From: Lachnospiraceae bacterium
GTDB taxonomy: Bacteria > Bacillota > Clostridia > Lachnospirales > Lachnospiraceae
Assembly: GCA_003453515.1 (NCBI GenBank)
Contig: DMLD01000007.1
Coordinates: 1 to 8,552, forward strand
Length of the DNA stretch: 8,552 nucleotides
Direction: 5' to 3'
Shown: in pieces, positions 1 to 5,980 of the stretch
Numbering within the stretch: the stretch's first letter is position 1
How the letters are laid out: each line of letters begins with the position of its first letter
Program-made: the position numbers and the translations under genes
The notes under the pieces: model-generated
Told to the model about the DNA's origin: nothing
Databases searched by the model: none
The model's input: only the letters and a program-made list of their open reading frames with translations

Positions 1-53
1 AGAGCACTTGACTTTTAATCAAGTTGTCCGGGGTTCGAGTCCCCGATGCCTCA
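1..53 (+). tRNA. tRNA-Lys (anticodon UUU), 3' part; 5' end outside window
   Basis: The window opens inside a tRNA. Visible parts are the end of the D arm (GAGC), the anticodon stem CTTGA/TCAAG around the loop CTTTTAA with anticodon TTT at 14-16, a T arm CGGGG-TTCGAGT-CCCCG, and the 3' acceptor strand ATGCCTC (46-52) with discriminator A53. CCA is not encoded; CTG follows. The acceptor 5' strand and most of the D arm lie upstream of the window. The UUU anticodon reads AAA/AAG lysine codons. Confidence 0.95.
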
Positions 54-65
54 CTGGAAAAATAC

Positions 66-111
66 ATCCCACAAATGCCGGGGTTTCGGTGCTTGTGGGA
101 TTTTTCTTTTT
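66..111 (+). terminator. Intrinsic terminator after tRNA-Lys
   Basis: A 9-bp outer stem ATCCCACAA (66-74) / TTGTGGGAT (93-101) encloses a smaller CCG/CGG stem and loop. It runs into a T-rich tail (TTTTTCTTTTT, ending at 111). It begins 12 bases after the tRNA and would end the tRNA transcript, separating it from the efflux gene. Confidence 0.9.
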
Positions 112-212
112 GTAATTTGAAGCATTGGATTAATATGTCATATGTGCAAAAGTTGATCGATAAAAATGGCATATAATTCAAAATAGAGATAATAAGCAAT
201 TCGGAAAAAGGC

Positions 213-241
213 TAGACATCGTTCTTTTCGTGTGCTATAAT
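213..241 (+). promoter_or_regulatory. Sigma-A-type promoter for the MATE efflux gene
   Basis: The -35 element TAGACA (213-218) and the perfect -10 element TATAAT (236-241) are separated by 17 bases. TGC directly before the -10 gives an extended -10. Transcription would begin near 248, leaving a leader of about 117 nt before the ATG at 365. Confidence 0.8.
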
Positions 242-247
242 TGATGA

Positions 248-364
248 CGGTGCTTTGGGCTTATTTTACCGATATCGATAAAAGGATATACTTGCAGGCG
301 GAGGGAGATCAGTGTGCGATAACCGATATCCACATCCTTCACGAGTGATCCCGGGCGGAAGATA
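248..364 (+). other. Transcribed leader of the MATE gene, with repeats of unknown role
   Basis: The gene-free stretch 54-364 holds the tRNA terminator, an AT-rich spacer, the promoter and this leader. In the leader, ACCGATATC occurs twice (268-276 and 322-330). GGATAT (284-289) can pair with ATATCC (326-331). GGGAGATCA (from about 304) can pair, with a two-base bulge, with TGATCCC near 346-352. I do not recognise a known riboswitch class. A GGCGGAAG-like ribosome binding site lies just before the start codon. Confidence 0.4.
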
Positions 365-1753
365 ATGGAAACAGGAATCAAAAGATTTATCGGGAACAAA
401 AGGTTTTACCGTCATGTGATGGCGATAGCCGTTCCCATAATGATACAAAACGGAATAACGAATTTTGTAAGCCTTTTGGACAATATAATGGTCGGGCAGA
501 TAGGTACCGAGCAGATGTCGGGAGTGGCTATTTTTAACCAGCTGCTGTTTGTTTACTTTTTGGCTCTGTTTGGGGGATTGTCGGGTGTCGGTATTTTTAC
601 TGCGCAGTACTACGGTCAGCGCGACGACGAAGGTGTCAGGCATACATTTCGGTTCAAGCTGTGGCTCGGGTTTGTGATTACGGTGCTGGCGGTGCTTGTG
701 TTTTTACTCTTCGGAGAAGGGCTTATGAGTCTTTTTCTGGACGCCGATGCATCGGCAGGAGACGCGGAGGCAGCTCTCGGTTTCGGAAAGGATTATATGG
801 GCATACTGCTCTTTGCGATGCCTGCTATGATGTTTACCAACGTGTATGTGGGAACTCTTCGCGATTGTGGAAGGACTACCATGCCTATGGTGTCGGGAGT
901 TATCGCGGTTTTGGTGAATCTGGTACTCGACTATCTGCTTATCTTCGGAAAGCTCGGGCTTCCTGCGCTGGGCGTGGAGGGCGCCGCGCTCGCAACGGTG
1001 ATAGCCAGATATGTGGAGATGCTGATCGTTGTCATCCGGTGCCATACGCATACAAAGGTATATACATATTTTAAGCATGCCTACAAAACGCTGCTTGTGC
1101 CGCTCAATATGGCAAAGGAATTTTTCCGAAAGGGGATCCCGATACTGATAAACGAGGTTTGCTGGTCGGTCGGGATGACATTTTTGATGCAGTGCTATTC
1201 GGTGCGCGGACTGGAGGTCATCGCCGCGTTCAACATAGCAAATGTCATGAGCAATGTGCTGAACGTCGTATTTTTCGCGATGGGCGACGCGGTTGCGATC
1301 ATAGTCGGTCAGCTTCTCGGTGCCGGAAAAATGGAAGAGGCAAAGAGGACCGATACAAAGATCATCGCGTTCGCGGTGTTTGCCGGTGCTGTGGTGGCTA
1401 TAGTGATGATCGCGGCAAGTGACGCATTTCCACAGATATACAACACCTCGGATGATGTCAAGCGGATCGCTACGGGGATCGTCCGCATACAGGCTCTGTT
1501 CACGCCGCAGATCGCGCTGCTGCACACATCCTATTTTACGCTGAGGTCGGGAGGCAAGACCCTGCTGACGTTTCTGTTTGACAGCGGATTTATATGGGCG
1601 GTGAATGTTCCGATAGCGTTTGTGCTGAGCCATTTTACCGGACTCGATGTATTGTGGATATTTGCCATGGTGCAGCTTGGCGAGATGCTCAAGTGCATCT
1701 TTGGGGTGGTCATGGTGAAAAAGGGTATCTGGCTGAATACGATCACGGTTTGA
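365..1753 (+). CDS. MATE family efflux transporter
   Basis: This is a 462-residue multi-drug and toxic compound extrusion protein, a normal full length for the family. MATE proteins are inner-membrane antiporters that expel organic cations, drugs or metabolites in exchange for Na+ or H+. The sequence shows about 12 hydrophobic segments in two six-helix halves. A short amphipathic N-terminus precedes helix 1, with a proline (AIAVPIMIQNG, 21-31) and the typical DNIMVGQIG (39-47). The ATG at 365 has a weak GGCGGAAG ribosome binding site; no better upstream start is present. It stands alone, with its own promoter upstream and a terminator at 1909-1946. No adjacent regulator gene points to the substrate, so the substrate is unknown. 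The NorM/DinF/MepA subgroup was not assigned. Confidence 0.93.
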   Translation: METGIKRFIGNKRFYRHVMAIAVPIMIQNGITNFVSLLDNIMVGQIGTEQMSGVAIFNQLLFVYFLALFGGLSGVGIFTAQYYGQRDDEGVRHTFRFKLWLGFVITVLAVLVFLLFGEGLMSLFLDADASAGDAEAALGFGKDYMGILLFAMPAMMFTNVYVGTLRDCGRTTMPMVSGVIAVLVNLVLDYLLIFGKLGLPALGVEGAALATVIARYVEMLIVVIRCHTHTKVYTYFKHAYKTLLVPLNMAKEFFRKGIPILINEVCWSVGMTFLMQCYSVRGLEVIAAFNIANVMSNVLNVVFFAMGDAVAIIVGQLLGAGKMEEAKRTDTKIIAFAVFAGAVVAIVMIAASDAFPQIYNTSDDVKRIATGIVRIQALFTPQIALLHTSYFTLRSGGKTLLTFLFDSGFIWAVNVPIAFVLSHFTGLDVLWIFAMVQLGEMLKCIFGVVMVKKGIWLNTITV

Positions 1754-1771
1754 TACTGCTGTTCACACAAA

Positions 1772-1906
1772 AAGATCCTGTTAACGGAGATCATTCGTGT
1801 AACTGCCAAGTCGGTCGAGGATATCAATAAAAATGCCGACATATGTATCACCGATATGGAAGCCTGCATCACCGGAGTTGAGAGCGCGAACATAGTAGCC
1901 GGTTAA
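1772..1906 (+). pseudogene. Coding-like stretch without a start codon (possible gene remnant)
   Basis: After the MATE stop at 1751-1753, the same frame stays open to TAA at 1904-1906. It reads as plausible protein, for example KSVEDINKNADICIT and DMEACITGVESANIVAG. Codon choice (GTC GAG GAT ATC, GCC GAC) matches the neighbours. There is no start codon with a ribosome binding site; the only in-frame ATG is near the middle. I cannot name a family. It may be the end of a decayed gene, perhaps helical like a chemoreceptor tail, or an accidental open stretch. Confidence 0.25.
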
Positions 1907-1908
1907 CA

Positions 1909-1946
1909 AGGGGTACACTGATCAATTCAGTGTACCCCTGTTTTTT
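1909..1946 (+). terminator. Intrinsic terminator for the MATE transcript, overlapping the convergent expansin gene
   Basis: A perfect 13-bp stem AGGGGTACACTGA (1909-1921) / TCAGTGTACCCCT (1927-1939) has a 5-base loop (1922-1926). It is followed by G and six T (1941-1946). The right arm contains the stop codon of the minus-strand gene, and the T tract lies within its last codons. On the minus strand the hairpin would be followed only by a poor T run (CTTGTTAACC), so termination in that direction would be weaker. Confidence 0.88.
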
Positions 1947-2961
1947 CTTCTATGATAGGGAAATTATCCTTACCGCGAATGACCTTTCCGCCTGACTTCA
2001 TGGGGATGTCTTCTTCGATGATCGATCTGCCGTAGAAGTCGGTGATGCGAAATGTATACGGACCGTCGCAGCCCAGACCGTCAGGGGCTGTGAAGTAGTT
2101 GTAGCACTCGCGTGTGAGCTCCTTGAAGGTATCATCGGTCGTGTCGAGGTATTCAAGTGATCTGATCGGGTATCGGTGGTTTCTGACCTGTATCTGTGCC
2201 CAGTACTTCGAGCTCCCGCTCTTCCAGACGAAATTGACGGGATCAAACGTTGGCAGCGGTATGATCCGCCAGCTTATATCCATGCGTCCGGTGACGAGCG
2301 GTTCTATTGATTTGAATGCTTCCCTGGTCAGGTCGATATCGCCTTTCTTTCCTGCCGGCAACAGATCGGTGACAAGGACATTTACCACATCCCCGTCCTT
2401 ATCCGTGACCTCGATGTAGGCACCCGCCATCCCCTGCAAAAAGTCCTCAGCCTGCATCGCGGCTGTGAGATAGCCGTTGCTTTCGGCAAAGGAATTGAGG
2501 CAGGCTGATCCCTCCTCGTCTCCGAGATCGTAGTACGTTGCTTCCCCAGTGTGTATCCTGTCGATCGAGTACTCATCAGATATATCTACGAGGGATTTTT
2601 TGACCTTGACGGTGATGGTCTTTGATACCTTTAATTTATTATTCTTATTATAGCCGTCTACCTTTATCTTTACGCTTCCCTTTTTCAGCCCGCGTATTCT
2701 TATCTTGTTTGCGTCACTTAGTATAAGTACGATCCCCGCCTTGGAAGCAGTGGTCTTAAACGAGGCAAAGCTGCCGGTAAGCTTGACTGTCTTTTGCTTG
2801 CCGACCCTCATGGTCACGGATGATGCTGAAAGTGTCAGCTTGGTCGCGGCGCTCGAGATAACGCTGTTGTCCGCGGATACGACCGGTGAGGTAAGAAGCA
2901 GGATCGTCAATAAAAATGCGACCGGTCTTTTGATTAGGCTTTTGTGGGGATATATCGTCAT
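1927..2961 (-). CDS. Secreted bacterial expansin (EXLX/YoaJ type) with N-terminal Ig-like domain
   Basis: Expansins loosen plant cell-wall cellulose/hemicellulose contacts without hydrolysis. This 344-residue protein has a signal peptide (1-30, cleavage near SPVVSA|DN) and an Ig/BIG2-like beta domain with a Lys-rich edge (about 38-122). The expansin D1 double-psi barrel spans about 136-234: HTGEATYY, VTDLLPAGKKGDIDL with aspartates at 199 and 210, and a final WRIIP. The D2/CBM63-like cellulose-binding domain (about 242-322) contains SGSSKYWAQIQVRNHRYP and CYNYF. These segments match Bacillus subtilis EXLX1 (YoaJ) as I remember it, including QVRNH and the VTDL aspartate. Compared with EXLX1, one D1 tyrosine is Leu201 and the paired tryptophans are Tyr253-Trp254. 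The ATG is preceded by AAGGAGA with 7 bases between. The gene is isolated and convergent with the MATE gene. The role in a plant-fibre gut niche is inferred. Confidence 0.88.
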   Translation of the reverse strand: MTIYPHKSLIKRPVAFLLTILLLTSPVVSADNSVISSAATKLTLSASSVTMRVGKQKTVKLTGSFASFKTTASKAGIVLILSDANKIRIRGLKKGSVKIKVDGYNKNNKLKVSKTITVKVKKSLVDISDEYSIDRIHTGEATYYDLGDEEGSACLNSFAESNGYLTAAMQAEDFLQGMAGAYIEVTDKDGDVVNVLVTDLLPAGKKGDIDLTREAFKSIEPLVTGRMDISWRIIPLPTFDPVNFVWKSGSSKYWAQIQVRNHRYPIRSLEYLDTTDDTFKELTRECYNYFTAPDGLGCDGPYTFRITDFYGRSIIEEDIPMKSGGKVIRGKDNFPIIEEKTGVH

Positions 2962-2968
2962 AATAAGG

Positions 2969-2975
2969 TCTCCTT
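2969..2975 (-). promoter_or_regulatory. Ribosome binding site of the expansin gene
   Basis: Read on the minus strand, AAGGAGA lies 7 bases upstream of the ATG at 2961-2959. This near-consensus site fixes that start. Confidence 0.85.
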
Positions 2976-2981
2976 AGTATG

Positions 2982-3018
2982 TGTTACTGCTCGCGGCTGT
3001 CACCCGTGAATAGTAACA
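2982..3018. repeat. 37-nt imperfect palindrome upstream of the expansin gene
   Basis: Perfect 7-bp arms TGTTACT (2982-2988) and AGTAACA (3012-3018) enclose further pairing. On the minus strand this is TTC/GAG and CGG/CCG, separated by single A-C mismatches, with a 7-base loop. The result is about 13 paired positions in 37 nt. There is no T tract on either side, so it is not a terminator. It could be a leader hairpin of the expansin mRNA, an operator, or a REP-like dispersed intergenic palindrome. Confidence 0.6.
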
Positions 3019-3045
3019 ATTTTACAAGAATATTAAGGCAAAAGC

Positions 3046-3074
3046 TTGACATTTGCACACACATGCGTTATACT
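3046..3074 (+). promoter_or_regulatory. Sigma-A promoter for the coiled-coil protein gene
   Basis: A consensus -35 TTGACA (3046-3051), a 17-base spacer and -10 TATACT (3069-3074) form a strong promoter. The transcript would begin near 3081, about 50 bases upstream of the first possible start codon. Confidence 0.85.
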
Positions 3075-3087
3075 TGATATAAGTATA
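3069..3087. promoter_or_regulatory. Inverted repeat over the -10 and transcription start (candidate operator)
   Basis: TATACTT (3069-3075), GATAT, AAGTATA (3081-3087) is a perfect 7-5-7 dyad covering the -10 and the expected first transcribed bases. This is a typical place for a repressor. No regulator gene is nearby, and AT-rich promoter DNA can produce such dyads by chance. Confidence 0.35.
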
Positions 3088-3096
3088 AGTATGTTT

Positions 3097-3138
3097 ACAG
3101 CCAAGGGCTGTCAGTGAAGGCAGGAGAGGATGCCTGCC
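3097..3138 (+). other. Two tandem hairpins in the leader of the coiled-coil gene
   Basis: Hairpin 1 is ACAGCC (3097-3102) / GGCTGT (3106-3111) with loop AAG. Hairpin 2 is GGCAGG (3119-3124) / CCTGCC (3133-3138); its loop holds GAG and the ATG at 3130. If translation starts at 3160, both hairpins are pure 5' UTR and could stabilise the mRNA or modulate translation. If it starts at 3130, the second hairpin would occlude the ribosome binding site. Confidence 0.5.
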
Positions 3139-4092
3139 ATAGAAAGCGGGGTGTTTGTTATGATCACGATGAATACAAACCAACGTTCATATCAGGTGAA
3201 CGCAGATACCGCAACACAGGCTGCTACGCCGAATGCAGGGACGCAGGTCAACCGTGCTGCGGTTGAGACCAGAGTTGAGTCACAGGCAGAGTCTGATGCG
3301 AAGGCAGAGGTCAAGCGCGAGCAGGCGGGTAAGGATGCAGCTGAGGAGATGCGCAAGGACAACGCTGTCAATGCGGCACCCGATGAGGGTATCCGTCTGG
3401 AGATATCGCGTCAGGGCATGGAGAGAGAGCAGAGTGCCATCCGCGGACAGGATGATCAGGGAGGCGCACAGGCTGCAGCTACAGCCGTAGCCGAGCAGGA
3501 TCAGCGCACCGAGAGAGAGGACAGGTCTGACGCGACCAAGGAGCGTATCGAGGAGCAGCAGCAGGTTCGCGAGAGGATACGCGAGCAGGTCGAGCAAGAG
3601 GTCGATGATGAGGAGCAGGAGGTCAGACAGACCGAGCGACGCACTGAGGAATCCGAGGATCGTCAGGCTGCGCTTCAGGAGGAGTCTGAGGACGAGGCTC
3701 GCGAGGAGAACATCACCAACTACGCAGGATATACCAATGCGCAGCTTCAGCAGATGGCTGCCAACGGAGAGATCTCGCAGAATGACTATCGTACCGAGAT
3801 AGAGAACCGCGAGGAGAAGCTTGCCGAGAGACAGCAGCAGCTATCCGACACGGATGAGGAGATAGCACGTGGGATCAATCGGGCTGACAGAGCCGAGCGG
3901 GATATGAACGCGATCAATACTGCATTTGATGAGGAGTCAAATGACAATATCAATGCGCAGACGAGAGCACAGGCTATTCAGACTCTCGAGAATCCGCAGA
4001 ACACTCAGGCTCAGCAGGAGAGCAATCAGCAGGAGCAGCAGGTCAGAGCCTTCGCAAGATGGCAGAACGACTTCGGCTTTTTGATCCGCTGA
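3130..4092 (+). CDS. Uncharacterised Glu/Gln/Arg-rich coiled-coil protein with SHOCT-like motif
   Basis: I do not recognise a named family. The 320-residue product has no Cys and no signal peptide or membrane helix, so it is probably cytoplasmic. The N-terminal third is Ala/Thr/Gln-rich and low in complexity. A small motif IRLEISRQG (88-96) recalls the 'D-x-V-x-IS' motif of FlgM-like and other Lachnospiraceae proteins. Residues about 124-195 are a highly charged helix, likely a coiled coil. Residues 204-227 (QLQQMAANGEISQNDYRTEI) resemble a SHOCT short oligomerisation motif. A second charged helix (228-265), a Gln/Asn-rich stretch and a hydrophobic end WQNDFGFLIR follow. Start is uncertain: ATG 3130 has AGGAG only 3 bases away and lies in a hairpin; ATG 3160 (Met11) with GGGGTG may be the true start. 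The unit is monocistronic, with a strong promoter and its own terminator. GAG, CAG and CGC/CGT codons dominate, suggesting good expression. Confidence 0.8.
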   Translation: MPAIESGVFVMITMNTNQRSYQVNADTATQAATPNAGTQVNRAAVETRVESQAESDAKAEVKREQAGKDAAEEMRKDNAVNAAPDEGIRLEISRQGMEREQSAIRGQDDQGGAQAAATAVAEQDQRTEREDRSDATKERIEEQQQVRERIREQVEQEVDDEEQEVRQTERRTEESEDRQAALQEESEDEAREENITNYAGYTNAQLQQMAANGEISQNDYRTEIENREEKLAERQQQLSDTDEEIARGINRADRAERDMNAINTAFDEESNDNINAQTRAQAIQTLENPQNTQAQQESNQQEQQVRAFARWQNDFGFLIR

Positions 4093-4118
4093 CGGTTATT
4101 TTTTATCAAACAAATAAG

Positions 4119-4150
4119 AGGGACTTGCGTTGGATCGCAGGTCCCTTTTT
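4119..4150 (+). terminator. Intrinsic terminator after the coiled-coil gene
   Basis: The stem AGGGAC-T-TGCG (4119-4129) pairs with CGCA-G-GTCCCT (4136-4146), 11 positions including one T-G wobble. The loop has six bases and the T tract spans 4146-4150. It isolates this gene from the symporter run. Confidence 0.9.
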
Positions 4151-4244
4151 CACACCATGACTATCGAAAGCAGCTGCGAATCCCAAGTAGTCGTGAGTTC
4201 ATGAGGCTATGTATTATGGCGACTAAAGATCAGCTGAAACCTTA

Positions 4245-4277
4245 TAACTTGCGCTACAAGTTAAGATGTGGTATAAT
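4245..4277 (+). promoter_or_regulatory. Promoter of the putP-like gene, with a dyad over the -35
   Basis: The -10 TATAAT (4272-4277) is preceded by TGG (extended -10) and lies 17 bases after a -35-like TTGCGC (4249-4254). A perfect dyad TAACTTG (4245-4251), CGCTA, CAAGTTA (4257-4263) covers the -35 and may be an operator. The leader to the start codon is about 86 nt. Confidence 0.7.
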
Positions 4278-4369
4278 CATAGCTGTTGCGAAGATTTGGT
4301 GTGTCAGCCACTCGATAATTCGATTTACTCGGATGGAGAACATGCCAGAGGAGAAGGAGGTTACTTATC

Positions 4370-5896
4370 GTGGTAACGGAGGATTTATCAAAAATGATAC
4401 TTACGCTGATAGCGTTTGCATGCTATCTGATCATGATGATCGGTATCGGCGTGTATCAGATGCGAAAAACAAATACGACCGAGGACTACTTCTTGGGGGG
4501 AAGAGGACTTGGAAGCTGGGTCGCGGCACTGTCCGCGCAGGCATCGGATATGAGCGGATGGCTGCTTATGGGACTGCCGGGGTCAATCTATATCGGAGGA
4601 ACCGGAAGAGTCTGGATAGCCATAGGACTGTTTATCGGAACTGTGGCAAACTGGGTTTTCATAGCAAAGCCGCTCAGACGGTATACTATAATTGCGGGCA
4701 ATGCAATGACGCTGCCGGAATATTTTTCTAACAGATTTCACGACAAAAAGAGAATACTTATGACACTCTCATCAGTCGTCATAACAGTATTTTTCCTAGT
4801 TTATACTGCATCGGCACTTGCGTCGGGCGGAAAGCTGTTCAACAGGGTATTTGGACTGGAGTATCACATCGCGATGGTTATCGGAGCGGTTGTCATACTT
4901 GCCTATACCTTTATGGGTGGATTCAAGGCGGTATGTAATACAGACTTTGTACAGGGAACACTGATGTTTATAGGGCTATTGACTGTTCCCATTCTTGCGT
5001 ACATGGCGATCGGAGGAGATCTGGAGGGAGCACTCGCAGGTGCCGGAGTTTCCGATCCTGATTTCTTGAACATACTGTATGCGGATGGAGAGAGATATCC
5101 GATAACCGCCATACTCTCCGACCTCGCGTGGGGCTTTGGGTACTGCGGTATGCCGCATATACTCGTCAGGTTCATGGCGATCAGAAAAGAAAAAGAGATC
5201 AAAAAATCGACTACTATTGCAACCATATGGGTGGCTATATCACTTATAGCGGCATCCTTTATCGGCATCATCGGACGCGGTTATATACCCGGACTTGAAG
5301 ACGCTGAGAACGTATTTATAGAAATGATCAAAACCGTGTTTGCCGATAACGGTGTGATGATATTTATCGGCGGAATATTCCTGTGCGGTATCCTCGCGGC
5401 TATCATGTCGACTGCCGACTCACAGCTGCTGGTATGCGCGTCTGCCGTATCCAAGGATATATACAAGGGACTTATAAGGAAGGACGCCGAGGATAAAAAG
5501 GTCCTCGTAATTAGCCGTATAACAGTTGTAGTGATCGCACTTATAGCGGTGCTGATCGCGTGGGATCCCAATTCATCCATCATGAATCTTGTGTCGGATG
5601 CGTGGGCGGGACTCGGCTCAGCGTTCGGACCTTTAGTGGTCCTCTCGCTTTTCTGGAAGAGGACGAATCTTGCCGGAGCCTTTGCGGGGATATTCACCGG
5701 AGGGGCATTTGTAATTCTGTGGGATTATATACCGTTTGGAGGAACCACATTGTATCAGAGCACGGGGATATACTCGCTGCTTTTGGGATTTTTCATAAGC
5801 CTTATCGCGATAGTTGTGGTAAGCCTTGCGACCAAGGCTCCGGATAAGGAGATACTTGACGAGTTTGATAAGGTAAAGAATTATAAGGAGACCTGA
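4370..5896 (+). CDS. putP: Sodium/proline symporter (PutP type, SSS family)
   Basis: PutP imports L-proline with Na+ for nutrition and osmoprotection. The 508-residue protein has about 13 hydrophobic segments and close matches to PutP of E. coli and Staphylococcus aureus. These include LGGRGLGSWVAALSAQASD (42-60), MSGWLLMGLPGS, ITLPEYF-like NAMTLPEYF (111-119), WGFGYCGMPHILVRFMAI and AAIMSTADSQLLV (343-355). Asp60 aligns with E. coli Asp55, and Ser347/Thr348 with Ser340/Thr341, all Na+-site residues. I chose the GTG start because AAGGAGG (4354-4360) lies 9 bases upstream. An ATG at 4394 with its own GGAGG (4378-4382) is a real alternative, giving a protein 8 residues shorter. No terminator is seen before the next gene 84 bases on, so co-transcription is likely. 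Another SSS substrate is possible but less likely. Confidence 0.93.
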   Translation: MVTEDLSKMILTLIAFACYLIMMIGIGVYQMRKTNTTEDYFLGGRGLGSWVAALSAQASDMSGWLLMGLPGSIYIGGTGRVWIAIGLFIGTVANWVFIAKPLRRYTIIAGNAMTLPEYFSNRFHDKKRILMTLSSVVITVFFLVYTASALASGGKLFNRVFGLEYHIAMVIGAVVILAYTFMGGFKAVCNTDFVQGTLMFIGLLTVPILAYMAIGGDLEGALAGAGVSDPDFLNILYADGERYPITAILSDLAWGFGYCGMPHILVRFMAIRKEKEIKKSTTIATIWVAISLIAASFIGIIGRGYIPGLEDAENVFIEMIKTVFADNGVMIFIGGIFLCGILAAIMSTADSQLLVCASAVSKDIYKGLIRKDAEDKKVLVISRITVVVIALIAVLIAWDPNSSIMNLVSDAWAGLGSAFGPLVVLSLFWKRTNLAGAFAGIFTGGAFVILWDYIPFGGTTLYQSTGIYSLLLGFFISLIAIVVVSLATKAPDKEILDEFDKVKNYKET

Positions 5897-5980
5897 TCAA
5901 ACCGCCATATCAGCATACCGATACCACAGACCGGGATACGGACAGATAAGTCTGTCTGATGATCCTTAAGAGGAGGAATT

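Noticed and set aside
172..177. Additional TATAAT upstream of the MATE promoter
   Set aside because: The nearest TTGATC (153-158) is only 13 bases away and no better -35 is at 16-18 bases. The promoter at 213-241 is much stronger.
704..1633. 309-codon open frame on the minus strand inside the MATE gene
   Set aside because: It is antisense to a clear membrane transporter. Its product is rich in His, Arg and Cys with no family resemblance and no ribosome binding site, as expected of a shadow frame.
3010..3015. TACTAT with TGT before it on the minus strand as the expansin promoter
   Set aside because: No -35 is found at 16-18 bases and it overlaps the palindrome, so it is too weak to list as a promoter. 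The true expansin promoter was not identified.
4201..4731. 176-codon plus-strand frame overlapping the start of putP
   Set aside because: It begins upstream of and runs through the putP promoter, overlaps a conserved symporter in another frame, and its translation looks like a frame shadow.
5941..5956. Hairpin GACAGA-TAAG-TCTGTC between putP and the HsmA-like gene, considered as a terminator
   Set aside because: It has only a 6-bp stem and no T tract follows. The next gene begins 25 bases later with a strong ribosome binding site.
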